Assembly (NCBI RefSeq): GCF_001742145.1
Contig: NZ_CP015749.1
Coordinates: forward strand, 2,666,001-2,730,000
DNA from: Pectobacterium parmentieri
GTDB lineage: Bacteria; Pseudomonadota; Gammaproteobacteria; Enterobacterales; Enterobacteriaceae
Direction of reading: 5' to 3'
Length of the DNA: 64,000 nt
Each line of letters begins with the position of its first letter. Position 1 is the first letter of the stretch. The position numbers and the translations under genes are program-made. Below the pieces are notes generated by a model. The model saw nothing but the letters and a program-made list of their open reading frames with translations, had not been told where the DNA came from and searched no databases. Shown here one piece after another: positions 1-9,347 of the stretch.

Positions 1-2
1 TC

Positions 3-1409
3 GATTCCACAGAGCGAAACGCCAAAAATCTGTCGTTGTCCTTGGCACGCCATGCCGAAGATACCTTTCTACAAGTCGATATCTTGTTACAGGATTTGCA
101 AGAACGCATCGATAAAGATGGTTTATCACCAACGCAAATAATCAGGCTCGGCGATATTTTAAAAAACAGGAAAACCACGCTGCCACAACTGCACGGAATC
201 CTTATCTACGATGAGAGGGGTGAATGGCTGGTAAGCTCGGCGGGAACTAAACCCACCAATGCGAATAACGCTGACAGAGAATATTTTAGATATCACCAAA
301 ACAACGTCAACAAAGACATGTACATCGGCAGCGTAATTACTAGTCGCTCTACCGGCGATCTGATCATTCCGGTTTCTATGCGTATCAGTAAACCAGACGG
401 CAGCTTTAACGGCGTGCTGCTCGCCACCCTCTCGCTGAACTATTTCAAACAGTATTATGGCTACTACTCCATGGGGAATATGGACGTACTCGCCATTCTA
501 CTTTCCGATGGCCGAATTCTGTACGGCCGCCCTTACGACGATTCGTATATCAATCGAAATGTGTCAAGTGGCCCACTCTTTTCAGAATATCTGCGACAGT
601 CCGAAAGCGGGACCGCGACGTTTGTCTCGACGCTCGACCATATCGAACGTATTTATGGCTACACAAAATTAAAGCGTTACCCCATCGTCATTGCCGCAGG
701 TTTCGATCTTGAATTGGTTCTCAGTAAATGGCGAACGGACAGTTTGGTCTACGCTGCCATTACGCTCATTTTGCTGCTCACGATGACCCTGCTCGGCCTG
801 ATCGTACTGCGGCAAATCCGTATGAATTTAAAAAATCAGATCGATTTAACCATCGTGCGTGATGAGCTCACATCGGTTAACCATACCCTGCAAACGCTGG
901 CGCTGTTTGATGGCCTGACAGGCTTGGCTAACCGCCGCCAGTTTGATATTTTCCTGCAGCAAACCCTCTCGCGAGTTGCCGGTACGCAGCAGCGCATGGC
1001 GTTGATCATGATCGACATTGACGCCTTCAAGAAATATAACGACCATTATGGGCATGTGGCTGGCGATGAGTGTCTGCGCAAGATTGGCCACGTCCTGAGC
1101 AACATGCCGAAGCGTAAAGAAGATTTAGTCGCCCGTTATGGCGGCGAGGAATTCGCTATCATCATCACCGATACCGATAAGCAAGGTGTCATCACGCTCG
1201 CTCAGCGCGTACTGGATGCAGTGCGGGAGGAAAAGATCCCCCATGAAATGACTTTGTTTCCGGAAAAAATCGTCACCATTAGCGCCGGAGCCTACGTGTT
1301 CCGCGTCGATAACCCACTGCCAGCGGCAACATCTATTATCGATATTGCCGATGCCGCATTGTATCGCGCCAAAAATGGCGGCAAAAATCGGTTCGAAGTC
1401 AGTGAATAG
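3..1409 (+). CDS. Diguanylate cyclase with extracytoplasmic sensor domain (5' end cut by window)
   Basis: This protein makes cyclic di-GMP from GTP. The reading frame is open back to base 3, so the true start and the first membrane helix lie outside the window. The visible part begins inside a periplasmic Cache-like sensor domain. A hydrophobic helix follows (bases about 740-815), then a GGDEF domain beginning at the LFDGLTGLANRR motif. The active site reads GGEEF (about bases 1140-1154). An RKED sequence five residues before it fits the RxxD product-inhibition site, so catalysis and c-di-GMP feedback look intact. No EAL domain is present. The ligand is unknown. Confidence 0.9.
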   Translation, partial: DSTERNAKNLSLSLARHAEDTFLQVDILLQDLQERIDKDGLSPTQIIRLGDILKNRKTTLPQLHGILIYDERGEWLVSSAGTKPTNANNADREYFRYHQNNVNKDMYIGSVITSRSTGDLIIPVSMRISKPDGSFNGVLLATLSLNYFKQYYGYYSMGNMDVLAILLSDGRILYGRPYDDSYINRNVSSGPLFSEYLRQSESGTATFVSTLDHIERIYGYTKLKRYPIVIAAGFDLELVLSKWRTDSLVYAAITLILLLTMTLLGLIVLRQIRMNLKNQIDLTIVRDELTSVNHTLQTLALFDGLTGLANRRQFDIFLQQTLSRVAGTQQRMALIMIDIDAFKKYNDHYGHVAGDECLRKIGHVLSNMPKRKEDLVARYGGEEFAIIITDTDKQGVITLAQRVLDAVREEKIPHEMTLFPEKIVTISAGAYVFRVDNPLPAATSIIDIADAALYRAKNGGKNRFEVSE

Positions 1410-1515
1410 CGATATCAATTGGAATTAATGTTGACGCAATGCCTGACAGCACGCGCAGGTTCTGACAAAATAGCGGCCATCTCCCCCTATTTCAAATTGA
1501 TGGGTCTCATCTCAG

Positions 1516-2379
1516 ATGGCAGCAAAGATTATTGATGGTAAAACGATTGCGCAGCAGGTCAAAGACGAAGTTGCCGCACGAGTCACGCAGCGTTTAACTG
1601 AAGGAAAACGCGCGCCGGGTCTGGCTGTTGTACTGGTCGGCGAGAATCCAGCGTCACAGATCTATGTCGCCAGCAAACGCAAGGTGTGTGAAGAAGTTGG
1701 CTTTATCTCCCGCTCTTATGATTTACCCATCACCACTACAGAATCAGAGCTGCTAGCGCTTATCGATCAGCTCAACGCAGACCAAGCGATCGACGGTATT
1801 CTGGTTCAGCTTCCGTTACCGGAAGGCATTGACAACACCAAGGTCATTGAACGTATCGCCCCAGATAAAGATGTTGATGGCTTCCATCCTTACAACGTGG
1901 GTCGACTGTGCCAACGAGCACCACTGCTGCGAGCCTGTACGCCACGCGGCATCATCACGCTGTTGGAACGCTATAATATCGACACCTTCGGGCTAAATGC
2001 CGTTGTAGTTGGCGCATCCAATATTGTTGGCCGTCCGATGAGCCTGGAACTGTTGCTGGCTGGCTGCACCACTACCGTTACGCACCGTTTTACTAAAAAT
2101 CTGCGCCACCATGTTGAAAACGCCGACCTCTTGGTTGTGGCAGTGGGCAAGCCGGGCTTCATCCCTGGCGAATGGATTAAACCGGGCGCAATCGTGCTGG
2201 ATGTAGGGATCAACCGTCTGGAAAGCGGCAAAGTGGTCGGCGATGTAGAATTTGAAACGGCACAGGAAAGAGCGTCTTACATCAGCCCCGTACCGGGCGG
2301 CGTCGGCCCAATGACCGTTGCCACACTGATTCAAAACACGCTACAGGCGTGCGAAGAGTATCATGACCACGCCAAATAA
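1516..2379 (+). CDS. folD: Bifunctional methylenetetrahydrofolate dehydrogenase / cyclohydrolase FolD
   Basis: FolD interconverts 5,10-methylene-THF and 10-formyl-THF in the cytoplasm, feeding purine and formyl-methionine synthesis. The protein has 287 residues, close to the usual length. The YVASKRK motif carries catalytic Tyr50 and Lys54. A Rossmann NADP site follows ([12 protein letters not shown]), and the conserved [12 protein letters not shown] motif lies near the C terminus. The ATG has no strong Shine-Dalgarno sequence. The gene is followed by an ERIC element and then ybcJ, the same neighbours as in E. coli. Confidence 0.97.
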   Translation: MAAKIIDGKTIAQQVKDEVAARVTQRLTEGKRAPGLAVVLVGENPASQIYVASKRKVCEEVGFISRSYDLPITTTESELLALIDQLNADQAIDGILVQLPLPEGIDNTKVIERIAPDKDVDGFHPYNVGRLCQRAPLLRACTPRGIITLLERYNIDTFGLNAVVVGASNIVGRPMSLELLLAGCTTTVTHRFTKNLRHHVENADLLVVAVGKPGFIPGEWIKPGAIVLDVGINRLESGKVVGDVEFETAQERASYISPVPGGVGPMTVATLIQNTLQACEEYHDHAK

Positions 2380-2385
2380 TTGGCG

Positions 2386-2590
2386 ATACACATCATACTT
2401 CAAGTTGCTTGTGGGTTGACTGCCCTTAAATACTCGGCCCGTCGTGGGCCTCGCCCTAAAGGGCCGCTGCTAGCAGCGTTCAAATCCGCTCCGGCAGATT
2501 TGTCCCCCCCAGTCGCTTACTTATGCAAGCTTCTGGGGACTCGTGCGGTTGTCGCCTTCACGCAACTCGAATTATTTAGGATATATTAGG
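2386..2590. repeat. ERIC element, long form with internal insertion
   Basis: The right end reads CAACTCGAATTATTTAGGATATA and the left end ATCATACTTCAAG, the two termini of enterobacterial ERIC repeats. Inside are the core palindrome (CCCAGTCGCTTACTTATGCA then AGCTTCTGGGG) and an inserted module (AATCCGCTCCGGCAGATTT) followed by the GGCCCGTCGTGGGCC hairpin. It fills the folD-ybcJ gap and ends about 25 bases before the ybcJ start, so it would be transcribed in the ybcJ leader. Confidence 0.9.
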
Positions 2591-2614
2591 TCAAACACCG
2601 ATAAGCAGGAATTT

Positions 2615-2827
2615 ATGGCAACCTTTAATCTTGAAAAACATCCGCACGTTGAATTGTGCGACCTCTTGAAATTGTTGGGCTGGAGTGAAAGCGGCGCGAC
2701 GGCCAAACTGGCTATCGCCGCAGGCGACGTGACCGTCGACGGCCAGACGGAAACGCGCAAGCGCTGCAAAATCATCGCCGGGCAAACCGTTCAATTCAAT
2801 GGCGAGACGGTAACCATCGCCGAATAA
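2615..2827 (+). CDS. ybcJ: S4-domain RNA-binding protein YbcJ
   Basis: A 70-residue protein that is almost entirely one S4-like RNA-binding domain (HPHVELCDLLKLLGWSESG, then VDGQTETRKRCKI). It matches E. coli YbcJ in length and sequence as I recall it. Its RNA target is not known. The frame is open further upstream, but that extension runs through the ERIC repeat. The ATG at 2615 has AGCAGGA just before it and gives the family length, so it is chosen. It converges on cysS with a shared terminator. Confidence 0.93.
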   Translation: MATFNLEKHPHVELCDLLKLLGWSESGATAKLAIAAGDVTVDGQTETRKRCKIIAGQTVQFNGETVTIAE

Positions 2828-2850
2828 CTTTTGCGACACTGATGATGCCG

Positions 2851-2887
2851 AAAAAAAGCCCGCGATTTATATTTTGCGGGCTTTTTG
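2851..2887. terminator. Bidirectional rho-independent terminator between ybcJ and cysS
   Basis: An A-rich run, the stem AAGCCCGC / GCGGGCTT, a loop of about 13 bases, then a T-run. The A and T tracts flank the stem on both sides, so it can end ybcJ on the plus strand and cysS on the minus strand. Confidence 0.9.
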
Positions 2888-2919
2888 TTAGCTGAAAGCA
2901 TGTTTACTGAGATAAAGAG

Positions 2920-4305
2920 TTACTTACGACGCCAGATCGTTCCCTGCGGGCCGTCTTCCAGCACAATTCCCATTTCATTTAACCGATCGCGTGCCTGATC
3001 GGCCAGCGCCCAGTCTTTCGCCGCGCGTGCATCTTTACGCTGTTGGATTAACGCTTCGATTTCTTTTACTTCGTCGTTATCCACCTGCGCGCCGTTTTGC
3101 AGGAACTGTTCAGGATCTTGCTCCAGCAGGCCAAGTACGCCAGACAGTTTACGCAGTGCCGATGCCAGTTGATTCGCCGCCTGCACATCTTCCGCTTTCA
3201 GGCGGTTGACTTCTCGTGCCATATCAAACAGCACAGAGTAGGCTTCCGGCGTGTTGAAATCGTCATCCATCGCTTCGCGGAAACGTGCTTCAAACTCGTC
3301 ACCGCCGTGCGCCGCAACACTGAGATCCGTTCCGCGTAGTGCGATATACAGGCGTTCTAACGCCGCACGTGCCTGTTTCAGGTTATCTTCGCTGTAGTTC
3401 AACTGGCTACGATAGTGGCCTGACATCAAGAAGTAGCGCACGGTTTCCGGGTCGTAATACGCCAATACGTCGCGCACTGTGAAGAAATTGTTGAGCGATT
3501 TTGACATCTTTTCGCGGTCAACCATCACCATACCGGAGTGCATCCAGTAATTCACATACGGGCCATCGTGCGCACAACGGGATTGCGCAATCTCATTTTC
3601 GTGGTGCGGGAACATCAAATCTGAGCCGCCGCCGTGAATATCAAAGTGCTCGCCAAGCTGTTTGCAGTTCATGGCAGAACATTCGATGTGCCAGCCAGGA
3701 CGCCCTTCCCCCCACGGAGAAGACCAGTGAGGTTCACCCGGTTTGGACATTTTCCACAGCACGAAGTCCATCGGGTTACGCTTCACCGCTGTAATTTCAA
3801 CGCGCGCGCCAGCCTGTAACTGATCCAGATCCTGACGAGACAGCGCACCATAGCCCGGCGCGGTATCAACGGAGAACATCACATCGCCATTGCTCGCCAC
3901 ATAGGCGTGGCGACGGGCAATCAGCGTTTCTACCATTTCGATAATATCGGCAATATGGTGCGTCGCCCGCGGCTCGGCATCCGGGTGTACAATATTCAAG
4001 GCATCAAAATCTGCATGCATTTCTGCGATCATGCGGGTCGTCAGTTGGTCGCTGGTTTCGCCATTTTCGATCGCACGTTTAATAATCTTGTCGTCAATAT
4101 CGGTGACATTACGCACATATTTCAGTGAATATCCCAGATACCGCAAATAGCGCGCCACCACATCAAACGCCACGAAAGTACGCCCGTGACCGATATGACA
4201 CAGGTCATAAACGGTGATGCCACACACATACATTCCCACCTGCCCGGCGTGGATAGGTTTAAATTCCTCTTTTTGGCGACTCAGCGTATTAAAAATCTTT
4301 AGCAT
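2920..4305 (-). CDS. cysS: Cysteinyl-tRNA synthetase
   Basis: CysS charges tRNA-Cys with cysteine using ATP. The protein has 461 residues, matching E. coli. The class I signatures are HIGH at residues 37-40 and KMSKS near 266. Zinc-ligand cysteine Cys28 is visible ([10 protein letters not shown]), as is a further set around WHIECSAM. It is transcribed alone, opposite to ybcJ. Its leader holds three degenerate copies of a short repeat (see 4328-4380). Confidence 0.98.
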   Translation of the reverse strand: MLKIFNTLSRQKEEFKPIHAGQVGMYVCGITVYDLCHIGHGRTFVAFDVVARYLRYLGYSLKYVRNVTDIDDKIIKRAIENGETSDQLTTRMIAEMHADFDALNIVHPDAEPRATHHIADIIEMVETLIARRHAYVASNGDVMFSVDTAPGYGALSRQDLDQLQAGARVEITAVKRNPMDFVLWKMSKPGEPHWSSPWGEGRPGWHIECSAMNCKQLGEHFDIHGGGSDLMFPHHENEIAQSRCAHDGPYVNYWMHSGMVMVDREKMSKSLNNFFTVRDVLAYYDPETVRYFLMSGHYRSQLNYSEDNLKQARAALERLYIALRGTDLSVAAHGGDEFEARFREAMDDDFNTPEAYSVLFDMAREVNRLKAEDVQAANQLASALRKLSGVLGLLEQDPEQFLQNGAQVDNDEVKEIEALIQQRKDARAAKDWALADQARDRLNEMGIVLEDGPQGTIWRRK

Positions 4306-4327
4306 CAGGACGTTCCAGTGTTTTTAT

Positions 4328-4380
4328 AAAAAAATGGTTTTCACAAAAAATGGTCTTCACAAGAAAAATAGTGTTCACAC
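4328..4380 (-). repeat. Three short tandem repeats in the cysS leader
   Basis: On the minus strand three consecutive units share the pattern GTGAAnACCATTTTT: GTGTGAACACTATTTTTC, GTGAAGACCATTTTTT and GTGAAAACCATTTTTTT. They lie about 25-75 bases upstream of the cysS start. Function unknown. Confidence 0.7.
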
Positions 4381-4516
4381 GGCAGGTCAATTACCGTCGC
4401 GGTTAGCGTCAGTAACATCAATACATTCAGGGTTTACCCCCTAACAGCGTATTGAAACCTGAACCCTACTGTATTGCAAGGTTAAGAAGCGGGAATAAGC
4501 GAGAAAGGATAAAAAT

Positions 4517-4545
4517 GAAATGGCCCGGAAAATCCGGGCCATTTC
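4517..4545 (-). terminator. Hairpin downstream of the DoxX gene
   Basis: Perfect inverted repeat GAAATGGCCCGGA / TCCGGGCCATTTC with a three-base loop. On the minus strand it follows the DoxX stop by about 30 bases and is succeeded by a T-rich stretch, as expected for a terminator. Confidence 0.75.
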
Positions 4546-4575
4546 ACACAATCAGCGTTGTTGACGAAAAAACGA

Positions 4576-5007
4576 TCAGCGCCAGCGTGGATTCGACATC
4601 ACTGAGTATTTTCCGCTACCGAGCAAGGCAATAGCGATACCCGCAAAGAAGAAGACTGCTGTGCCTTCAACACCCCAGGCACCGGTTTTTGCCAGCGTGA
4701 AGAAACCATCTGGGTGAACCAGCAACGTCGCGACGAGCATGGTGAAAGAGAAAATCAGCGCGGAAGGACGTGTAAAAATACCTAAAATCATCAGGATCGG
4801 TATGATGACTTCGCCAGCATAGACACCGTAGCCAATGAAAGCAGGAAGCCCAGCATTGGTCAGCATACCTTCAATGGCACCAATCCCACCGTGCAGCTTG
4901 TGCCACCCGTGGAACAGCATCAAAACGCTGAAAGATACGCGCAGAAACAGCTTGCCAAAATCCGGTTTGTCTAATAAACGATTAACACCATCCAGAATAC
5001 CCAGCAT
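4576..5007 (-). CDS. DoxX family membrane protein
   Basis: A 143-residue protein with four predicted membrane helices (about residues 17-37, 55-75, 80-98, 115-135). The sequence FGKLFLRVSFSVLMLFHGWHKLHGGIG is typical of the DoxX family. Members are small inner-membrane proteins, some linked to redox or thiol stress; no reaction can be assigned here. It is monocistronic, ends at a strong hairpin, and a perfect 16-bp palindrome lies 46-61 bases upstream of its start, probably an operator. Confidence 0.85.
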   Translation of the reverse strand: MLGILDGVNRLLDKPDFGKLFLRVSFSVLMLFHGWHKLHGGIGAIEGMLTNAGLPAFIGYGVYAGEVIIPILMILGIFTRPSALIFSFTMLVATLLVHPDGFFTLAKTGAWGVEGTAVFFFAGIAIALLGSGKYSVMSNPRWR

Positions 5008-5428
5008 AGTTCACCTATCTCTTTAGAGTTATTTGGGAAAATAAGAGTTACTCTCAGATTAATCTGAGCCAGAAAAAAAGAATACATTGATTACGCAAAA
5101 CATTGATCTGGGGCAACAAAAATATCATTCAAATAAATTAACCATAATATCATCACTTAATCAATTTATTTGCTTTTAAAAATCCATACTGCGTGATGAA
5201 TGTATTAATCAATGCACACTTAACCACAGATCCCCCTTGCCAAGGATTACCTAAATAAGAGTAGTACACATTTTTATACGACTTTTCAATCACGCCAATC
5301 GCCAACCAACGCACAGCAAGAGCGAAATACTGACTCAATCGACCAGTTATGCTATAACAGCGCTCTTGTTGCTCACCGCCTTTTGTGGGCAGCACTCTTA
5401 TCACTAAGGCTATCTAGGGTTCATTATT
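5008..5428. other. Intergenic promoter region between the DoxX gene and ppiB
   Basis: About 420 bp, AT-rich, between divergent genes. It contains the palindrome at 5053-5068. A minus-strand open frame (5153-5404) shows no recognisable motif and no convincing ribosome site and is not annotated. ppiB transcription probably starts in the last 100 bases. Confidence 0.6.
5053..5068. promoter_or_regulatory. Perfect 16-bp palindrome, candidate operator for the DoxX gene
   Basis: CTCAGATTAATCTGAG is its own reverse complement. It lies 46-61 bases upstream of the DoxX start codon, a normal place for a repressor or activator site. The binding protein is unknown. Confidence 0.55.
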
Positions 5429-5923
5429 ATGATTACGCTTCATACCAATCACGGCGATATCGTTATTAATACGTTTGCAGACAAAGCGCCAGTTACCGTA
5501 GAAAACTTTCTGAACTACTGCAGCAGTGGTTTTTATGACAACACGATTTTTCACCGTGTCATTAATGGTTTTATGATTCAGGGCGGTGGCTTTGCTCCCG
5601 GCATGGATCAAAAAGAAACCAACGCGACAATCAAAAATGAAGCCAACAATGGCCTGAAAAATACGCGTGGCACGTTGGCGATGGCTCGTACTAACGATCC
5701 GCACTCAGCAACAGCTCAGTTCTTTATCAACCTCGTTGATAACGATTTTCTGAACTTCCGTTCAGAACGTGCCGATGGTTGGGGCTACTGCGTTTTCGCT
5801 GAAGTGACCGACGGCATGGACGTTGTGGATAAAATCAAAGGCGTGGCAACTGGCCGCAGCGGTATGCACCAGGACGTACCAAAAGAAGACGTGGTGATTA
5901 CCCACGTAACGGTCAGCGAATAA
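5429..5923 (+). CDS. ppiB: Cytoplasmic peptidyl-prolyl cis-trans isomerase B (cyclophilin)
   Basis: A 164-residue single-domain cyclophilin that catalyses proline isomerisation in folding proteins. Motifs are [15 protein letters not shown] (catalytic Arg), then [18 protein letters not shown] and the GYCVFAEV strand. There is no signal peptide, so it is the cytoplasmic PpiB type. lpxH follows 10 bases later on the same strand, as in E. coli, so the two are probably co-transcribed. Confidence 0.97.
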   Translation: MITLHTNHGDIVINTFADKAPVTVENFLNYCSSGFYDNTIFHRVINGFMIQGGGFAPGMDQKETNATIKNEANNGLKNTRGTLAMARTNDPHSATAQFFINLVDNDFLNFRSERADGWGYCVFAEVTDGMDVVDKIKGVATGRSGMHQDVPKEDVVITHVTVSE

Positions 5924-5933
5924 TCCGACCTGC

Positions 5934-6656
5934 ATGGCAACGCTGTTCATTGCCGATCTGCATTTAAGCGTTCATGAACCGGCGATTACCGCCGGTTTTC
6001 TGCGTTTTTTACGCCATGATGCGATTCATGCCGATGCGCTGTACATCCTTGGTGATCTGTTCGATGCCTGGATTGGTGACGACGATCCACAGCCGCTGCA
6101 CGCGACCATCGCCGCTGAACTGTGTGCATTACATCAGCGTGGCATCCCCTGCTATTTCGTACACGGTAATCGTGATTTTCTGATCGGCAAGCGTTTCGCC
6201 AAACAGAGCGGAATGACGCTGCTGCCGACGGAAACGGTGCTCAATCTCTACGGCCAAAAGATTCTCATCCTGCATGGCGATACTCTGTGTACTGACGATT
6301 TGGCCTATCAAAAATTTCGCCGCCGCGTACACACCCCGTTTATTCAGTGGCTGTTCCTGCTATTACCTTTATCGCTGCGCCTGAAGATTGCCGCTAAGAT
6401 GCGCGCCAGCAGCCAGCAGGCCAATAAGAAGAAATCGCAGCAGATTATGGATGTCAATCACGATGCTGTGCTTGGACGCTTACGACATCATCAGGTGACA
6501 ACGATGATCCACGGCCACACCCACCGGCCATCCATCCATCAGGTTTCTCTCGGAGAATCTCATGGCCGTCGTGCCGTTCTCGGTGCCTGGCATGAAGAAG
6601 GGTCGATGATTAAGGTCACACCACAAAATATCGAACTGATTTCCTTCCCATTTTAA
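5934..6656 (+). CDS. lpxH: UDP-2,3-diacylglucosamine diphosphatase LpxH
   Basis: LpxH hydrolyses UDP-2,3-diacylglucosamine to lipid X in lipid A synthesis, at the inner face of the inner membrane. The 240-residue protein keeps every metal-binding motif of this calcineurin-like phosphoesterase: IADLHL (Asp8, His10), GDLFDAW, GNRDF, LHGD and HGHTHRP. It lies directly behind ppiB. No terminator is visible after it; the next 450 bases hold the purEK control region and an ERIC element. Confidence 0.97.
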   Translation: MATLFIADLHLSVHEPAITAGFLRFLRHDAIHADALYILGDLFDAWIGDDDPQPLHATIAAELCALHQRGIPCYFVHGNRDFLIGKRFAKQSGMTLLPTETVLNLYGQKILILHGDTLCTDDLAYQKFRRRVHTPFIQWLFLLLPLSLRLKIAAKMRASSQQANKKKSQQIMDVNHDAVLGRLRHHQVTTMIHGHTHRPSIHQVSLGESHGRRAVLGAWHEEGSMIKVTPQNIELISFPF

Positions 6657-6714
6657 TGCTTTTCCTGACATTGACTTAACGGTCTCTCGTCTTATTCCCC
6701 TAACATTTCCGCAT

Positions 6715-6730
6715 ACGCAACCGTTTTCCT
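6715..6730 (+). promoter_or_regulatory. PurR operator of purEK
   Basis: ACGCAACCGTTTTCCT fits the purine repressor consensus ACGCAAACGTTTNCNT and, as I recall it, matches the E. coli purE operator base for base. PurR with hypoxanthine or guanine would block transcription of purEK here. Confidence 0.88.
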
Positions 6731-6800
6731 CGCCATAATGGCGTGATATGCTCTACGCCCTCAACGCCAGACCCTCCCTGTCTGGCCGACGCAATATTGG

Positions 6801-7070
6801 TTACCCTAAATAATTCGAGTTGCAGGACAAAACGTTATCGTTTTGAACAACGCAAAGCGTTGGCCCGCTAGGGCGAGGTTCATTTATAGACCTCGTAACG
6901 CGGCAACCGCACGAGTTCCCAGGAGCTTACACTAATAAGTGACTGGGGTGACAAATCTGCCGGAGCGGATTTGAACGCTGCTAGCAGCGGCCCTTTAGGG
7001 CGAGGCCCACGACGGGCCGAGTATTTAAGGGAAGCCAACGCACATGCGGCTTGAAGTATGACGGGTATAC
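6801..7070. repeat. ERIC element, longest mosaic form, in the purEK leader
   Basis: It starts TACCCTAAATAATTCGAGTT and ends AACTTGAAGTATGACGGGTATA-like (GGCTTGAAGTATGACGGGTA here). Between the ends lie an AACGTTATCGTTTTGAACAA module, the ERIC core CCCAGGAGCTTAC ... AAGTGACTGGGGTGA, the AAATCTGCCGGAGCGGATTT module and the GGCCCACGACGGGCC hairpin. At about 270 bp it is roughly twice the standard 127-bp ERIC. Confidence 0.92.
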
Positions 7071-7109
7071 CGCGTCACGAACACGTACAATTATAGGAGC
7101 GTTACAGGC

Positions 7110-7619
7110 ATGTCATCCAACGTTGCCCCGGCTAAAATTGCCATCGTCATGGGTTCAAAGAGTGACTGGGCCACCATGCAGTTTGCTGCGGAAATCCTCA
7201 CCACGCTGAACATTCCTTTTCATACCGAAGTCGTTTCCGCACACCGGACACCAGATAAGTTGTTCAGCTTCGCTGAGCAAGCGGCACAGAACGGTTTTGA
7301 TGTGATTATCGCGGGCGCAGGCGGCGCAGCACACCTGCCGGGTATGCTGGCAGCGAAAACGCTGGTTCCCGTGCTCGGCGTGCCGGTACAAAGCTCAACG
7401 CTGAGCGGTGTAGACAGTCTGTATTCCATCGTTCAAATGCCGCGCGGTATCCCGGTCGGCACATTGGCAATAGGCAAGGCGGGCGCAGCGAACGCCGCTC
7501 TGCTGGCCGCACAAATTCTCGCCCTGCATGATAAGGGCATCGCCACCCGACTGGCCGACTGGCGTCAAGCGCAAACTGATGATGTACTATCTCATCCTGA
7601 TCCGCGGGAGGAGGCATGA
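7110..7619 (+). CDS. purE: N5-carboxyaminoimidazole ribonucleotide mutase PurE
   Basis: PurE converts N5-CAIR to CAIR in de novo purine synthesis. The 169-residue length and the motifs [10 protein letters not shown] and VSAHRTPD identify the class I bacterial enzyme; [11 protein letters not shown] lines the active site. A TATAGGAGCG ribosome site precedes the ATG. Its stop overlaps the purK start by four bases (ATGA), so the two are translationally coupled. PurR control is expected from the upstream operator. Confidence 0.97.
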   Translation: MSSNVAPAKIAIVMGSKSDWATMQFAAEILTTLNIPFHTEVVSAHRTPDKLFSFAEQAAQNGFDVIIAGAGGAAHLPGMLAAKTLVPVLGVPVQSSTLSGVDSLYSIVQMPRGIPVGTLAIGKAGAANAALLAAQILALHDKGIATRLADWRQAQTDDVLSHPDPREEA

Positions 7620-8686
7620 AACCGGTCTGCGTATTAGGCAATGGTCAGTTAGGCAGAATGCTCCGTCAGGCTGGCGAACCGTTAGGTATTGCGGTTTACC
7701 CCGTAGGGCTGGATGCAGAACCAGAGTCGGTTCCGTTTCATAATAGTGTGATTACCGCCGAGATCGAACGCTGGCCAGAAACCGCCCTCACTCGCGAACT
7801 GGCTGAACACACAGCGTTTGCGAATCGCGACATTTTCCCGCGTCTGGCCGATCGCCTGACGCAAAAGCAGTTGCTGGACTCGCTGGGTCTGGCAACCGCG
7901 CCCTGGCAATTGCTGGCCAGCGTCAGTGAATGGCCACACATCTTCACCTCATTAGGTGAACTCGCGATCGTTAAACGTCGCGTCGGCGGTTACGACGGTC
8001 GTGGGCAATGGCGCCTGCGTGACGGAGAACAGCAGACGCTGCCCGCAGATTGCTACGGCGAGTGCATCGTTGAGCAAGGGATTAATTTTTCTGGCGAAGT
8101 CTCGCTAGTTGGCGCCCGCAATACGCACGGCAAATGCGTGTTCTACCCGTTAACCCATAACCTGCATCAGGATGGCATTCTGCGTACCAGCGTGGCTTTC
8201 CCTCAACCTGATCCGCAATTGCAACAGCAGGCTGAGCAGATGCTGTCCACGATTATGAATGCGCTAGGCTATGTGGGCGTGATGGCGATGGAGTGTTTTA
8301 TTGTCGGCAATCGCTTACTCATTAACGAACTGGCTCCACGCGTACACAATAGCGGACACTGGACACAAAATGGCGCATCGATCAGCCAGTTTGAACTCCA
8401 CCTGCGCGCCATTCTGGATCTGCCGCTGCCGGTTCCGGCCGTCGAAACACCGTCGGTGATGGTCAATTTGATTGGAACCGATGTGAATATCGACTGGCTG
8501 GCGCTACCGCTGGTGCATCTGCACTGGTATGAAAAAGAGGTTCGTCCTGGCCGTAAAGTCGGACATCTCAATCTACCGTCGTCGGATATCGTACAGTTGC
8601 GACACACGCTGCAATCGCTGGTACCGCTATTACCAGAGGAATACCACAGTGGCCTGGCGTGGGCAGAAGAAAAACTCACTGCCTGA
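7616..8686 (+). CDS. purK: N5-carboxyaminoimidazole ribonucleotide synthase PurK
   Basis: PurK uses ATP and bicarbonate to carboxylate AIR to N5-CAIR, the substrate of PurE. It is a 356-residue ATP-grasp enzyme: an N-terminal GNGQLGRML nucleotide-fold motif, the [16 protein letters not shown] loop, and [13 protein letters not shown] near residue 240. GGAGG precedes the start inside purE. A 12-bp perfect hairpin lies just after the stop. Confidence 0.97.
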   Translation: MKPVCVLGNGQLGRMLRQAGEPLGIAVYPVGLDAEPESVPFHNSVITAEIERWPETALTRELAEHTAFANRDIFPRLADRLTQKQLLDSLGLATAPWQLLASVSEWPHIFTSLGELAIVKRRVGGYDGRGQWRLRDGEQQTLPADCYGECIVEQGINFSGEVSLVGARNTHGKCVFYPLTHNLHQDGILRTSVAFPQPDPQLQQQAEQMLSTIMNALGYVGVMAMECFIVGNRLLINELAPRVHNSGHWTQNGASISQFELHLRAILDLPLPVPAVETPSVMVNLIGTDVNIDWLALPLVHLHWYEKEVRPGRKVGHLNLPSSDIVQLRHTLQSLVPLLPEEYHSGLAWAEEKLTA

Positions 8687-8698
8687 CGATCGGCGGCA

Positions 8699-8730
8699 GT
8701 TATCCGGCAGGTTGCGATCTGCCGGATAAC
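8699..8730 (+). terminator. Hairpin after purK
   Basis: Perfect 12-bp stem GTTATCCGGCAG / CTGCCGGATAAC with an 8-base loop, 12 bases after the purK stop. No clear T-run follows, so it may be a weak terminator or an RNA-stabilising hairpin. Confidence 0.6.
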
Positions 8731-8946
8731 GCTCATTAGATCACAACGCATCTGAGCACAACGCGATTAGAGGCAACAACAGGCGCCACACCACCAATTC
8801 GTCCCCGAAAAGAGAAAACCATCGTTACACGTGAAATCAGAAACATTGCGTTTATTATTTAATCTGCTTTTTATTTTATTTATTGTTCGTTTTTTATCAC
8901 CTCGCCTTTAAATAAAGCATCAATAATGAGCTATTGGAAATATTTG

Positions 8947-8976
8947 AATTAAAGTATCAATATTGATATTTTAATT
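8947..8976. promoter_or_regulatory. 30-bp near-perfect palindrome upstream of sdaC
   Basis: The centre TATCAATATTGATA is a perfect 14-bp dyad. It is flanked by AATTAAA and TTTAATT, which also pair, with a single G/T mismatch between. It lies in AT-rich intergenic DNA about 370 bases before sdaC. It could be an operator or a hairpin; the factor is unknown. Confidence 0.5.
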
Positions 8977-9168
8977 TTGGAGAAAATTTATTAAAATAAC
9001 CCTCATCATTCCATTTCTGTGATCGCTTCAATATTATTCGCTGACCACCACGATATAGAATGCCGCCGCAAAACAGTATTGATCTGTTGACATAATTAGC
9101 ACTATGTCTTGTTCTTTTTTTAACTTTGTAACGGCAAGTTGCCGGGACTGTAATTTTTATACCTGAAT

Positions 9169-9309
9169 ATACCCAAAATAATTCGAGTTGCAGGACAAAA
9201 CGTTAGCGTTTTGAACAACGCAAAGCGTTGGCCCGCAGGGCGAGGCCCACGACGGGCCGAGTATTTAAAGGCAGCCAACGCACAAGCAGCTTGAAGTATG
9301 ACGGGTATA
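9169..9309. repeat. ERIC-related element lacking the central core
   Basis: It has both ERIC termini (ATACCCAAAATAATTCGAGT and CAGCTTGAAGTATGACGGGT), the AACGTTAGCGTTTTGAACAA module and the GGCCCACGACGGGCC hairpin. The GTGACTGGGG core palindrome is absent. It lies in the sdaC leader. Confidence 0.88.
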
Positions 9310-9347
9310 AATAGGTATTCATGTGTTCACCGAGGAGAAACCACTAA

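Larger units (their letters stand above)
6657..7109. other. lpxH-purE intergenic region
   Basis: It contains the PurR operator (6715-6730), a short inverted repeat CGCCATAATGGCG just after it, and a long ERIC element (6801-7070). purE starts 40 bases after the ERIC. The operator is therefore unusually far from purE. Confidence 0.8.
8687..9347. other. purK-sdaC intergenic region
   Basis: About 660 bp. It holds a hairpin after purK (8699-8730), an AT-rich stretch with a 30-bp near-perfect palindrome (8947-8976), a TTGACA at 9087-9092 without a good -10 partner, and an ERIC element (9169-9309) ending 38 bases before sdaC. No gene is apparent. Confidence 0.7.

Noticed and set aside
2543..2614. 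Upstream extension of ybcJ
   Set aside because: It would translate the ERIC repeat end; the ATG at 2615 has a ribosome site and gives the family length.
5153..5404. Minus-strand frame of 83 codons before ppiB
   Set aside because: No ribosome site, no recognisable motif, odd composition, and it covers the ppiB promoter region.
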